A stretch of 64,000 bases of DNA, from positions 15,929,001-15,993,000 of the forward strand of contig NC_079875.1 of assembly GCF_029227915.1 (NCBI RefSeq), in the 5' to 3' direction. Of the stretch, positions 48,906 through 61,279 are shown piece by piece. The notes beneath the pieces were generated by a model. It saw nothing but the letters and a program-made list of their open reading frames with translations. It had not been told where the DNA came from and ran no database searches. This stretch comes from Hydractinia symbiolongicarpus (taxonomy: Eukaryota; Cnidaria; Hydrozoa; Anthoathecata; Hydractiniidae). The position numbers were made by a program, and so were the translations under genes. The number at the start of each line of letters is the position of its first letter. Within the stretch, counting starts at the first letter, position 1.

Positions 48906-50820
48906 AATGGCTGCTTTGAACAGTACTTGTTTACGTTCTTATTGCACAGGCACTCATAGCCTCATTGTTTTTACATAACACATTGTAATGTATTACCTAT
49001 AAACAATCTTATTGTTGCTCATATTGCGTTATCATTCTTAACTATTATTATATTTTTTTAATATATCTTATGCAACATATCTTATATCTTGTATCAATAT
49101 GATAATCAATAATATGTATTAATCTGACTACCTTAAAGGCTCGTTTCTATTTTGACTGCAATTTTCGCTATAGCATTAAAAGCACAAAAAGCTCTTGCGC
49201 AATTGGGCGAAACCTCAAATTTTGTGCAAGGGCGCATGCGCTAACAAAACAGCTCGTGAACTTTTTTCGCCACAGCAGAAAATGCAGTCAAATGGAAACG
49301 ACACATATTATAATACATTTTCACAAGAGTATTTATTTTGCCAAATTCGCACAATGCGTATATATAATGCCAGTGTTGCTATTCTCAAGCTTCATTTGTC
49401 GCATTTTATCATTTTTCAATTACAATGGCCAAATTACGTCCTCTCCAAATCGAACTTATTGACCATGTTTTTTATGAATGTTTACAACTTGTCACAATGA
49501 ATAGTTTTCCAACCATTTTTTATTAATAATTACAGCACAATTAAAATACTACAATACAGTAATAAACTTAATATTCCTACTTTTAGCGAAATTTAATTCT
49601 GGTGAAATCTAAAAATTGGCTTTCTTTTTCATTCGCGAAAATTATTATGTCTCGTGAAAATTGATTATCTACAGGCAAAACAATTTTTTATGAATAGAGT
49701 TCTGTTTAATTTGAGCTAAGATAATTAGATAAATTTTATATGATTAGATAATGAGTCACTTACTGGACATAGGCGCTGAAGCGTGACTTAAAAACTTTTG
49801 GGAAATTGCTCGTATGTTGTACAACAAAACGACGGGAGGGATTTACACATCTGGACAGCTGCACAGTTCGAATTATCGAATCTTTTAGTTAGTCAACAAA
49901 AAGAGAAGATGAGAAATCGAGAAAATGTATTCATGAAGGTTTGAATTAATATCTAGCCCATGTAGACTGTTTTTTTTTTATTTACAGATACGAAGAACGA
50001 AATGATTTTTTTAAGAATATAAAAATTGTTATCTCTTTCAATCTTGATATGTCAAAGAGCGTGTTTTCTGGCTAATTCACAGATAGTATCGTAGAGAATG
50101 CGTTCTATTCTGTTTTATATATTACGCTTGTTTACAAAACGGATAAGTTCGGCTAAAGGATGAAACTATTTTGTTTTCAGGAATTATAAATACAATTTAA
50201 AATCCGAGTTTTTCGGCGGAAACCTTAGAAAAGTATTTTAGACAAACATAGTGTATACGGGTATTACATTTTAAAACAACAATAACTTTGTATATTTTCA
50301 ACACATAGTTTATATATATTTGAGATTCTCTATTTATTTTTATAAAAAATTCAACTTTCGTGACAAAATTCTTTCGCTGACTGTAAAACTCGATGATGTC
50401 AGCAAAATGAGTTCCTGGACTCAAAACGTATGCCACCCTCGTTTTTTCAATCATTTTTACCTAAAAAGCATGTTCGTTTGAAAAATCGCTTTTAAGAAAA
50501 ATATGGAAACGGAATAACACTTGGCCTTATCCTAGCAGATTTTCGCTGGATAAAATGTCAGTAGCACCATATTGGAATTTTTGTTGAATTTTTAATTCAT
50601 GAAATAATGGTTTATAGTTTTGTTATCAGTTAAAAATGTCTGCTTTAGATTTTAGTCAATTGCCTTATGGTTACATGCGTATGAGTTCTAAATGTCGGGA
50701 AGCTTTGCTTATAGCGATATACAACGGTCAAAGCAATGTTCGGAAGAACTCCATGGCCAGTTTTACTAAGGTAACGCTTAATTGTATTGATTACCACAAT
50801 AGATAATAGAAATATAATTA

Positions 50821-50852
50821 CTAGTCGTATGCCCATGGAAAAATACACGGGG
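50821..50852 (-). mobile_element. 3' end of a Helitron-like miniature element
   Basis: On the minus strand, CCCCGTGTATTTTTCCATGGG forms an imperfect hairpin followed by CATACGA and terminal CTAG, next to a T. It matches the family 3' end; no 5' end was found. Confidence 0.45.
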
Positions 50853-53800
50853 ATTTGCTAGGCGAAAAATCTACGTAAAATCCTTTATTGCTGCTTGCAA
50901 TGAAAGAATTCTCGTCATTGGGTCACGGCGTCAAAAAACGACTCGTGTAAACAGACAATGATAACTAAACAATTTGATTGACAGGTTGACAAAGATCTGT
51001 CAATAGACGACAATTTTTTTATAATAATACCCGCCCGTTAATAATAGCCGTATTTTGTCTTTCTCTTTGTGCACGAGAAAAAGTCATACGGTAACACGAA
51101 ATTTATTTTGTTTCTTGCAAAATACGTGCACGGACAACGTTACGGACGATTAATATTATGTTGTCTATTTCGTTAAAAAAAGTTGAATTTTTTTCGCGCC
51201 ATTTCTAAGAAATTAACAAGGAACAAATTTTATGATAAGATGATAAAAAGAACAAAAAATTTCAGAAAGATCTTGTAAGTGGATTTTTTATTTCTACACT
51301 TATTTTATTCCGTCTTTTGATTAACAGTAATATAATAAAAGGAAGATTGTTTTTATTTTATGTAAAATCGGAATTTATTTCGTGATTTTGTTTTCATCTT
51401 TCGCCGTTTACATTTGAAATAAGAGCGTATGAATTTAAGTTTAAAGCTGTATGTCCTCATATTTTGCTGATATTGTTCCTATGTTTTTGACTAAACAATA
51501 AACGTAAGAAAGTGCCAAAATGAGTTTTAAAAAATATGTTTACAAAAGGAGCTTAACCCAACGGAGATGGTTGTTTACACTTGAAATTATTATTTTGATT
51601 ATTTTTTTTCACGACGAAGCAGGAAATCACTTCCTGACTGCGTTACATGAAAAAGGCTAATAAAGTGATTCTCGTAGCAGCCAAACAAAAAAAGGGAATA
51701 AGGAATTCGTGTTCATTTAAAGTATTGTTTCCATCTATATTTACTGACACGATTCCAACGGTTAGTACAGTTATTAGGACACGATAAAACATCACTATAA
51801 TCTTGACAGGTGTGACCAGAAAGTTACGATCTAAATATAATTTTCGATTGTATACCGTGGCGACGCATGTCACGGAAAAAAGCAAAACAAAAAACATAAT
51901 TAATAATTATCTTGCGCAGCGCTAGCCAATACGATTTAATTTTTGTACTAGTAGAGTGGCGTTTATGCTGTATTCAGTCACAAACTGTGATGTGTCTAAT
52001 AAACAGGATGCTGAGATTTTAACAAATCAAGCTATTGTGTATTTTACGGATCAGATTTTTGTACATTGCAATATACGTTTTTTTATATAAAAAAGGTTAA
52101 AAGGCAAAATGTTGAGAAAATTACGGTTCAATTGTTCAAGGTTTATTTAAAGCCCTTCCTTTACCTGTCAATTTTTTTTTTTTTTTTTTTGAAATATCTT
52201 TATTATCGCTTTCAAGGTTTATGTTTCACCTTCAAGACTTTTCCCACATTCGGATATATGATGAACTTATCTTGGACGAGATGACGTCATTCAATTTTTT
52301 TCCAATGTCATTACAAATATTTGTGTTAATTTTTATAGCAATACAATGTTCCTTTCGTCATCAATTGCGATATAACCGCCCTCCCTCTTTGGCTTTTCAT
52401 AGCCCAGCCACACCCTAGGCATAGCATTATTTTGTTTATTTTAAAAAATGAAAAGTGCTTGTTTTAGAGGTTTGACCTATGAGATCTTTGATTCGAAATA
52501 ATATGTGTTCTTGAAAGTTAAAATAATGTGAAAATAAGCAGCCGGAAATTCTTAAAACTTTTTGACCCCCCGAAATTTAGTCAAAATCCGAATCCGAAAA
52601 CTCAAAAATCAACATATATTTCGACATATTTTGATTAAACTCATATAATCAAATGGCAACCGAACAACAATCGATTTTCAGTTCCCGCTAAACCCGCATA
52701 GAAGTGACCAAAAAAAGGACGTGACAAAATATTGATATTTTTATAGAATTAACCAACAACATTTTTTGGCGTTATTCATACTATTTAGGTAGAGATTTAT
52801 GTACAACAGTCTGACTATCCACTGCATTAACTCCGGAAATTGTACATGTTATTTCACCGCTTGTTTTTGGATTTAGGTGCATTTATGAGAATCTTGCTTT
52901 ACACACCAGGTAAAAAATTTACCGGCAGACAGTAAAATTTAGATTTTCGTTAAAATTAAAGTATTTTTATTTGTTTGACTTATTCTTCGTTCTCGATAGC
53001 CAGGAGGCCCAGCATAATTTTTCTTATTGCTGGGAAATCGGAGTAGTTTAGGTGGAAAAAATTACGCTGGATCGCAAACAAAATGTCTGCAGTAAGAATA
53101 CTGTTTTTTTAATCCAGTGGAGCGCTTACCGCGACAAGGTTGAACGCAAGGCTGAGCGATTAAGTGCAACTAGACCATGTCACACCTCAAGGTGGAGAGC
53201 TATAGTATAGAAACATAGGTTATACAACTTGTTAGTTACCCGCTATAGCAAAAGCAGTCAGCCATCTTTTCGTTATTTTGACGAGTGGCTTCACGTGATA
53301 GTTTAAAAATTATTAATTACGGATACTAGGTTAAGGACGGTTTTAAATAAAAACTTAATTAGTATTCCGTAAATTTTAAAAATTAATGGTATAATTTTTG
53401 TTGAAATAAAATAACACCTAGGTAGTACAGTTTGTCGTTACAAAATTCTGAGCAAAAATTTTACGAAAACCAAAAATTACAAAAAAAAAAAGTGAAAAAG
53501 GGACCTCCAAACCTCAGCATCACAGTTTCCAAAATGGCTGTCGTTTGCCTTAGCTCTGATTTCGTGTTTTTTTATTAGCATGTAGTAAGTTACCCGAATG
53601 AAGTATCAAAAATTCCCTCTGACGATCTGAATACGGTGTAATAGGCCATCCTACGTCATTAAAATATGGCCTGTGTCCTTTTCTATTGCTCTTCAGGGTC
53701 TGTGCTCTATCGCGGCGTACTTTGTCACAACAGATTGTTGAGAGGCGAGACATTTCATCAAGTCCTTGATCCCACTTGTGAAATACAGTTAGCTCGATGT

Positions 53801-54659
53801 ACTGGTTTCTTGTGGTGAAGTAAACTGTAGGGATTTTTCAACGAAATGAAACAGTTGATGTTTCCAAAGAAAGAAGAGCATAAATCTTCGAAAAATAGTT
53901 AACTGCTATGAAGGGAGATCCATCGTATCCAGTAGAGGCCAACTTCGTTCTCTTTATGTTTCATTTCTCACCAGAAAGTGTCCAACGAAACCTCAAGTAA
54001 CTTGATTGTGTACCTCTCGGCCTTATTTTACCTGTATTACACGCTTGCTTTCAAAAAAAGTTTTGTAAATTAGCTAAAGGAAATTAGCTAAATTTTAAGC
54101 GAAGAAGCAAAAATTAAGGAACTTCTAAATCTAATAAAATAACTACTATAACGACACACAAATAACTATGTTTCCTAAATAAATATCCATATTCCTCACA
54201 AGCAACATTTTTACAAAGTTTTCATGGCTGTATGTGGCCAGAAGAAGCAATTTTAAGATGTACTTACCAATAAACATAAAAAAATAAGATCTTTAACTGA
54301 AGATAACCCAAAATATTTTACGTACAATCGTAGTTCTTTAATGGCTACTTCTTCTTGGAACTTTATAAACATCTGTCATAGCCAATAATAATATTTTTTT
54401 CGTAATTTGCTGCTTTTTTATAACATACTTCCAGCTTTAAACGATGAAATTTGTTGTGATGAGATGGCGCCAATTTCGATAAATACACAGACCGGAAACT
54501 TTCAACAACAAATCGAACGTGTAACGGGTTTATAAATCTTTATTGATTTCCGCCGGCGAAGGCGGAATCTTTAATATCGCCTGGGGAGATAGAGATGGAG
54601 ATAGATAGATAGATAGAGACAGCCCAGAGCCTGGACGCCTAAAACTTATCCAGGCTTAA

Positions 54660-57563
54660 CCCTATTTGTACCGGGAGTGCGCTGAATGAGCGCACCCTTT
54701 CACATTTTTATGCGGCTTTTCATGAAAAATTAAGCGACCCGCATGAGCTTCGCAGACTTTTAATATTTTTTTAGGGCGGTTAAGACCGGCAAATTTTTTT
54801 TCTGAAAAATTTATGTTTTGCGGCCATTATGGGGCCAATGTCAAAAAAGGCGCAAAAGCGAAAAATGAAATATTTCGAATTGTGTTATATTTTCAGTCTT
54901 ATTGATGTTAATTAGATAAATAGGATAGATGGTATAGCAAAGAGGGCTTATATATAATAAAAAATATAATTATTGCGTTTGTGACATAAATTACCCCTTT
55001 ATATATTATTAGTCTAATAAAAAAATTACAAAATGGGACCGAAAAAGGCTAGAATTTCATCTGAGGAAGCCATTCAAAATATATTGAGATTTATTGAAGA
55101 AGATAACGTAGACGAAGCTATGGATGAAGAACTTGATGATGAAGATGATTTGGAAGAATTGTGCGGTGAAATTGGTAATATATATAGCTATATTATATAT
55201 ACATATATATAATCTCTCTGTCTAACTTCGCGTATATATATGGCGCATTGGTTGCGAGAAGCAAAATATGTTTCAAAATGTGTGATAATTTATTTTTAGT
55301 ATTTTTGTTTGTCTCATAGATAAAGAAATAGTTGAAGAAGAGGATCATCAACATGATAACGATGACCGTGTAGGTGATGCTGACAATGATGCGTCCGAAA
55401 GTGAAGAGGAAGCCGGAGCAAACCATTCGAGGAGACGTCGACTTACGAAATATCGCTTAGTAAACAGTATTGCTGCCGCTACAAATTTAGAAAATTATAA
55501 CGTTTTTCCAATACCACCAGAATCAAAGTCTATCCAAAGCATTTTCAAAATAGATAATAAGAAGAAAAATGACATAATTCGTACTTTCCAGAATCAGCCA
55601 CAAGCTGGAAATGTTGGTCGAAATAATCGTGCAAATGTTATTACTGGACGACAAGGCCCACAACCAAAAGCTTGTGAAACTGCATCACCCCGTTCTGCTT
55701 TTGAGCTCTACTTCACTCCTGAAATTGTGAATAACATTTTGTTGTGCACCAACAGAAAGATTAGACGCACTCTGTCCAAACTACCCGATAATTTCTTGAC
55801 GCAAAATAGTAGGTATTCGTACATGAAAGAAACCTCTGTTGAAGAAATTTATGCATTTATTGGATTGTACCTATATCGAGGACTATACAAACTAAACTGT
55901 ATATCTGCTCATAGATTATTCTCAAACCAATATGGTCCGCCAATATTCAGCGCCACTATGTCGAGAAATAGGTTTTTTTTTATACGTACAAACCTTTGTT
56001 TTGACGACGAGACAACAAGAGATGAAAGATGGAAACATGACCGTTTTGCGGCAATGCGTGAAGTTTTTGAATCTTTCAATTATGAATGCATGTCATGCCT
56101 TGTACCGGGCGACTATCTATCACTTGATGAAACCCTGTATCCAATGAGGACACAGATAAGTTTCAAACAGTACAATCCCAACAAACCCGCCAAATACGGT
56201 TTATTACTGAAAGCCATAAATGCAGCACGATATCCGTATACATTCCTTGCAGCTCCATATAGCGGCAAACCACAGGGAGATCCAGGAATTTATTATGTAC
56301 CAGGCACTGAGGAAATAGTAAAATACATGATAAAACAACTATCAAATGTTGTCTCGCTGGCCGGACGTAATATATCTTTCGACAGATTATATACATCAAT
56401 CCCGCTTGCGCTTTGGTTGTATGAAAGGGATATCACTTGTGTTGGTACAATGCAGATCAACAGGAAAGGAATTCCAATTGAAATGAAAGATTTCAAACAA
56501 AGAGAGCCACTGTCCAGTGAAGTGTATTGGCAAAAAGATGGGCCGCTGTCCTTATCTTCATATGTAGTGAAAACTTCAAACGGAAAGAAAAATGTACTCA
56601 TGTTGTCAACACTAGAACCAATCCTAGGTACAACCAAGGATGATAATTGCCACAAATTGGGGTTATATAAACTATATGACTTTACAAAGGGGGGTACTGA
56701 TATTGTGGATCAGAGGATGGGGTTTCACACGACGAAGACAAAGTCAAGAAAGTGGACGTTTGTTATGTTTTCTTACATGTTGGATACCGCTCGAGTAAAT
56801 TCTTCGACGATATATTCACTGAATAAAGGTATTGATCCGCTACAACAAAAGTCTTTTGAATACGCCTTTCAATTAGTCATGGAATTGGTGAAACCAACCA
56901 TACAAAAAAGAAGTCAAAATGGTATGTTGTCCATCACAAAACAAAAAATAAATCTTGTCTTGGGTAATGCGCAATGTAATCCGGAACCGCGTGCAGCTAT
57001 TGGTCCTGCATTTGCAGAAACAAGGAAACGGTGTACTGTTTGTCAGGCTGAGAATGCAGGAGAAAATTATTCCCAAAAGAAAAAATCTATTCCGTGTGTC
57101 AAATCACTTTGTCAATCATGTGGCAATACAACGTGTCAGGCCCATATGATACAAAAATGTATGTCGTGTTCAAAGAAATGAACGTTCTGGTTTCAGCTGA
57201 TGATATGAACCTTACTGACATTATTTTACTTCTTTTTGTTTATTTTTGTCATGTTTTATACTAATAGCAGGGTTTTGGTGTAAAAAAACTAATTCATGTC
57301 AAAAAACCTTCTTTAGGGACATTTTTTTGAAAAATCCTTATTTTTCGCCCTTTTTTTTCAGCCGCTCATGTTGATTGGGGCAGTGAGAATGTAATTTAGC
57401 TTGAAAACATCCAAAGTAGGTGTTTTTTGGTACAATATAGATACATAATGTTACTGTAAAAAAATCAGGTTCACCGCTTTTATGCGAAAGATTTTCTTGG
57501 GGGTGCGCTCAATCAGCGCGCCCCTGGGATTTGAACGTCAAAAAAGCCCCGGTACGAATAGGG
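54660..57563 (+). mobile_element. Complete piggyBac-family DNA transposon
   Basis: 2,904 bp between TTAA at 54656-54659 and TTAA at 57564-57567, the canonical piggyBac target duplication. Terminal inverted repeats are CCCTATTTGTACCGGG (left) and CCCTATTCGTACCGGG (right, inverted), one mismatch in 16. Just inside each end is a hairpin-forming palindrome: GTGCGCTGAATGAGCGCAC on the left and GTGCGCTCAATCAGCGCGC on the right. It encodes one intact transposase. Intact ends plus an intact ORF suggest a recent and possibly still active insertion. Confidence 0.92.
55033..57181 (+). CDS. PiggyBac transposase, intact (two exons, 667 aa)
   Basis: Cut-and-paste transposase. Exon 1 is 55033-55174 (ATG at 55033), a 145-bp intron GT-AG follows, and exon 2 is 55320-57181; the phase joins as I-D-K-E-I-V. 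The N-terminus (residues 1-90) is acidic, like other piggyBac transposases. The DDE core is complete: YLSLDETLYPMR (Asp 317), ISFDRLYTSIPLALWL (Asp about 401) and KGGTDIVDQRMG (Asp about 505), each in the usual context, with FIGLYLYRGLYK and MSRNRFFFIRTNLCFDD before them. The C-terminal Cys-rich domain (from about 618) reads RCTVCQAENAG, then CVKSLCQSCGNTTCQAHM, CMSC, a RING-like zinc module that binds the terminal repeats in known members. No stop or frameshift interrupts it. An unspliced reading would start within exon 2 instead. Confidence 0.93.
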
Positions 57564-58130
57564 TTAAGTTTAAATCCTCGTTTTGACAGATCTTTTTCTG
57601 AGAACGAGGCTAAAATGAGTTTTAAGCCAATAAGAATCCTAACAGTACAACAAATTGTTTTATTATCCAATGAACATTACTTTATTTTAAAGTTTATAAT
57701 CGAAAGTTAAAGCTCGTGCAGTGTAGCATAATGAAGATCGTCTTATAATGCGCCATCTTTGATGTTATATAATTACGCCATTTCCTTCTGTACTACAAAT
57801 TTGTAAGCACGTAGACTAAAGCTATATTCAGCAGAACTAATTAACTATCAATGAATTTTAATTTAAAGAGGAATTGCTGAGGCTGAATATTTTTGGTGAA
57901 AGATAATGTATTACTAGCTGCTTCCCGTGGAAGAATCCACTGTATTCCATTTAATTTATGTAGCAGATATATGTCTATCAAAAAACAAACAATACAGCAG
58001 TGCACATCTTACATCTGCATTATTATATAAATGACCAAAAAAAATAAAGGTTTTCAACAACTGCAGTATTTATGTGACATTTAAAATCTAAATCTACTAA
58101 AATTACTGCTCTGACCATCTGACAAATGCG
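57564..58130. other. Spacer after the piggyBac element
   Basis: No coding signal. It contains a Helitron-like 3' end on the minus strand at 57914-57941 (hairpin CAGTGGATTCTTCCACGGG, then CTAG). Confidence 0.45.
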
Positions 58131-58590
58131 AAAATTATTCGGAAAAAAGTTTTTAAAAGCATTTCAACATACATCTCACCCATAAAATTTAAATCACTCA
58201 AAACGCCACATATATACAAAGAAGCTGATCAATGTCAAACACAAATCTCTCTCATTGTATATGTCAAAATCAGTTAGTTTATTGCAAACCCTGCCAAAGG
58301 TTGACACAAAATGTGAAAAATAAACAATAAATTTTTCCTAAGTAGAAATTTTTATCTAAGGTGTTAAAAAGGGATTTGCAAGGATAAATAATAATGCAAT
58401 AAAACATTATTTGACATATTGCATACGGTCCTTCCTGACCAAACTTTAGACAAAATGCCAACAAAATAACGGTGTTTAAATCTAAAATTAATAAAGTCCT
58501 TTTAGCAACTTGCATGCTGTTTTACCATCAATAAAGTAAACAAAATTTCAAATCTCACATAGTATTCTGTCACAAATTTTCATAAAATAT
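58130..58590. repeat. Degenerate ~95-bp minisatellite, left block
   Basis: Several diverged units share a CACAAAA-TTTACAC-AAATGTCAAAA-like core (near 58184, 58325, 58432, 58567) and a TTTGACATATTGCATA-GGTCCTTC segment. The same pattern makes up 61380-62380 on the other side of the recombinase element. The boundaries are approximate. Confidence 0.5.
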
Positions 58591-58737
58591 ATATATAAGT
58601 CATAATGAGTCATGTTAATTGGTATGGTTCGGAAGTGAAAACGACACAAAGTAGTGGTAGAAAATGTATTCTTAAATAGTTTGCAGTTATATTTTTGGGG
58701 TATGGGTTGAGGTGCTAGGGCTTCGTTAAAAATTAAG

Positions 58738-59080
58738 TACTGAAATAAATTACTGACATTGTAACAGACTAGACAATTGACAAATTACTGACATTGTAAC
58801 AGACAAGACAATTCGCACTACATGCTTTAGACAACGGACTCTTGAATCTTGACACTACATGTCTATTATGGTGAGTGTTTATCGTAACAGTTGGCACACG
58901 GGCTTCTTTTTACTGCACCATATGGCCACTGGCTTCTTTTAGACATTTTGACAACGGACTCATGATACTTGACACAATGTCTTACTATGGTGAGTGTTTA
59001 TCGTAACAGTTGGCACAAGGGCTTCTTTTTCCTGCACCATATGGCCACTGGCTTCTTTTGACATTTTGACAACCGACTTT
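58738..59080. repeat. Tandem repeat, ~120-bp unit (two copies plus part)
   Basis: GACAACGGACTC..TGACAC..ATGGTGAGTGTTTATCGTAACAG..TTGGCAC..GGGCTTCTTTTT..TGCACCATATGGCCACTGG occurs from 58830 and again from 58950, with a third start at 59068. Just before, ATTACTGACATTGTAACAGAC is repeated at 58752 and 58784. It lies on the 3' side of the recombinase ORF and may be part of that element's terminal repeats. Confidence 0.7.
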
Positions 59081-59510
59081 TGACAGTACATGACAATTAA
59101 TGACAATTAAACGTTTGTCTCATTATGACAGACTGACATGAACTGACACGCTCTATACTTACAAAATACTTAATTAACTCTATCACTGTCGACAAAATAG
59201 ACATCTGCACCTAAGCCGGCTGACGAAGGAAGCCCAGCACCCCCAAATTTCCCCAAATTGAAAACTAAGAGTTGACTAATATGTAGTCTTCTATAAGTAC
59301 GACATTAGCTACATACTATGATTTAACACAACACGTAATCGTAAATAAATATCTGCAACTAATAAACTGCTGTCATATTGGAAAATATACAAAGAATAGT
59401 GCAACATTTACAGTATCCTTACAGACGTTTGAAACTCAAAATTGTATATGTTAGGGGATTGTAATAACCTACATACTATATATACTCAGTTAAGTTAAGT
59501 TAAACTCAGC

Positions 59511-60536
59511 TTAAAGCACAGACTTAATGTCCCAGATTTTTGTCAGTCCATTTAACTCTGCTATGCGAGTAGACCATTCTTTCAAAGCGTTGTCTGACAG
59601 GTGAATATACCTTCTGTAGCAATCACTACTCCAGCGTCCAATAATCTTAATAGCAGAATCGGGTATCCCGCAGGAAGCTGCAGCCAAAGCACCACCAATG
59701 CGAAAACTATGCGTGTTAATGTTAATATTGTTAGGCAAGCTTATTGTAAGAAATGAAGAAACAAACTTCCGGGTAACAAACTTTCCGTCACTAAACGTGA
59801 ACCAGGGCCCTAGTTTGGTTCCTCTGAATGCTAGGTAATTTTGAATGGCTTTGTAAGGACAAAGAGAGCCTCCAATTTTTGCTAAGCGAATCTTGCACCC
59901 TAGCCTAAACGGATCTGTTTTAGAGCACTTAAGGTTAATTACAGCATTTGAACCACACGTGGAAAAGGATATGTCAGCAGGTGTGAGGTGAGTTTCTGTA
60001 TCAAAAGTGGACGTGGTGGGGCAAACATACTCTGACACCCTTAACAGGCCAAAAAATGCCACTAAGATAAGACAAGTCCACATTGCTTTGTCGTGGTTGG
60101 AAAACATAGAGTTTTTTATAAACATTATCATTTTACGCAGATCAGCTGGTGCAATTGGTAGTCTCTGAGAAGCAGAATTTGGATGACATCTTCTAATGCC
60201 ACGCAAAACATAGTACAGGCGACCCATGTGGGCTATCTTCGTGTGAAAGCCACGTATTACACTCTCGTACTGAACCCCACAAAGATAGACTTTAATAGTG
60301 GCAAATTTGACGCGTCTTGCCAAATATGTCACAAACAGTTGAAGTGTTGATTCTGTCAGAGGAAAGGTAGGTACAGATGTAGCTTCACAAAAAATTTTAA
60401 AGGAGAGATATCCTGACCGATATGTTGCCCTGGTGTTTGTTGAAATGGACGAGTTTAAATAATGACTTAAATCTCTTTGAAGAGTTGTAGTATCGATGAA
60501 GGAATTGGTGTTGGATCTGCTTCGGCTTCTGGGCAT
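59511..60536 (-). CDS. DIRS/Ngaro-type tyrosine recombinase (341 aa, intact)
   Basis: Retroelement-encoded tyrosine recombinase that would integrate the circular DNA copy. It starts at ATG 60536, 5 bp after the RNase H stop. The N-terminal core-binding domain spans residues about 15-120 (LNSSISTNTRATYRSGYLSF, ATIKVYLCGVQYES). The catalytic domain has LVAFFGLLRVSE (first Arg), LKCSKTDPF (Lys), INTHSFRIGGALAAA (His-x-x-Arg), KIIGRWSSDCYRRYIHL (Trp and nucleophilic Tyr), so the full set is present. No lesion is visible. It differs clearly from the recombinase in the element at 25140-28945, so it is a separate lineage. A cryptic Crypton origin is unlikely because RNase H sits directly upstream. 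Confidence 0.9.
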   Translation of the reverse strand: MPRSRSRSNTNSFIDTTTLQRDLSHYLNSSISTNTRATYRSGYLSFKIFCEATSVPTFPLTESTLQLFVTYLARRVKFATIKVYLCGVQYESVIRGFHTKIAHMGRLYYVLRGIRRCHPNSASQRLPIAPADLRKMIMFIKNSMFSNHDKAMWTCLILVAFFGLLRVSEYVCPTTSTFDTETHLTPADISFSTCGSNAVINLKCSKTDPFRLGCKIRLAKIGGSLCPYKAIQNYLAFRGTKLGPWFTFSDGKFVTRKFVSSFLTISLPNNININTHSFRIGGALAAASCGIPDSAIKIIGRWSSDCYRRYIHLSDNALKEWSTRIAELNGLTKIWDIKSVL

Positions 60537-61279
60537 AGACGTTAGAAGTGTTGTACCTGCAATCGAGACAAAAGATCTGCATAAGTATTGTGCTGGCCTT
60601 TAATGTGGTGTACCAGGAGGTTTATATTGTGTTCTGCTGTGTAGAAAAATAAAAAACGTACAAGATGCATGATGTTTGGACAACGACACGACCCAGAGGA
60701 CCACACATGAACAATAGCCAAATTATCTGTGTATAACACTAATTGCTTGTTTTTCCATGCCTCGCCCCAAGAAAAAACTGCCACAACTATGGCCAATAAC
60801 TCAATGAAGGTGATACTATACTTATGAATAAGGTTTAAGGCAATTGAAAACCATGCACCAGAAAAAAATCCTCCTATGCCTACTCCAGAAGCATCAGTAA
60901 AAAGATTTATGGAAGAGGAGTCTAATGTTTCAGTGTGGATAATAGCGATGCCATTCCAAGTGGGGAGAAACTCACACCAAGAGGCTTACTGTGTTCTACT
61001 CCATATTTATACCCCCCTGCTTGTGGTATGGATCTATGACCTTAAGTAACAAGCTTAAGGCAGTTTAATGTTTTGGTTAAATTAATATAGTGTTGACTAT
61101 TAGTCATAGGTCACCAACACATTTGTAAAATTAATAATGCAGAATGACAAAACACTAGTGAACCAGGTTAGCCTTATACTAGGAGTCAATGGAGACACAC
61201 CTTTCCTTCTGTAACCCCAATTAACATGTGCTAAACTTTTAGTTTAGCACCATTTAAACAACAGCAATCAATCTGAATA
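60365..61279. repeat. Duplicated segment, copy 1 (second copy 63086-64000)
   Basis: From AGGTAGGTACAGATGTAGC onward the sequence is repeated at a constant offset of 2,721 bp with no difference found at the places compared, up to the window end. It covers the RNase H domain, the first ~57 recombinase codons and about 290 bp of upstream non-coding sequence. The right limit is set by the window. Confidence 0.9.
60542..60985 (-). CDS. RNase H domain of a DIRS-type pol, 5' truncated
   Basis: The open frame before ATG 60796 is also coding. From about 60985: WCEFLPTWNGIAII, then INLFTDASGVGIGGFF (first Asp), ITFIELLAIVVAVFSWGEAW (Glu), LVLYTDNLAIVHVW (second Asp) and HIKGQHNTYADLLSRLQ (last Asp), a complete D-E-D-D RNase H of the DIRS kind. 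The reverse transcriptase that should precede it is missing: upstream of about 60990 the sequence turns non-coding. It ends at 60542, immediately before the recombinase ATG. Confidence 0.85.
   Translation of the reverse strand, partial: ASWCEFLPTWNGIAIIHTETLDSSSINLFTDASGVGIGGFFSGAWFSIALNLIHKYSITFIELLAIVVAVFSWGEAWKNKQLVLYTDNLAIVHVWSSGSCRCPNIMHLVRFLFFYTAEHNINLLVHHIKGQHNTYADLLSRLQVQHF

Larger units (their letters stand above)
48181..54659. other. Gene-poor stretch with repeat fragments
   Basis: No gene was recognised. It holds a Helitron-like 5' end at 48814 (TCTATATTATAATACCCGTA, with related sequence to about 48905), a Helitron-like 3' end at 50821-50852, a TTCGCGAAA fragment near 49633, a T-run near 52171-52190, and a GATA microsatellite near 54590-54618. 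Open frames such as 51643-51897 (hydrophobic) and 53550-53753 lack recognisable domains. Confidence 0.5.

Noticed and set aside
51643-51897. 84-codon hydrophobic minus-strand frame
   Set aside because: Hydrophobicity from T-rich sequence alone; no signal-peptide plus domain structure and no supporting exons.
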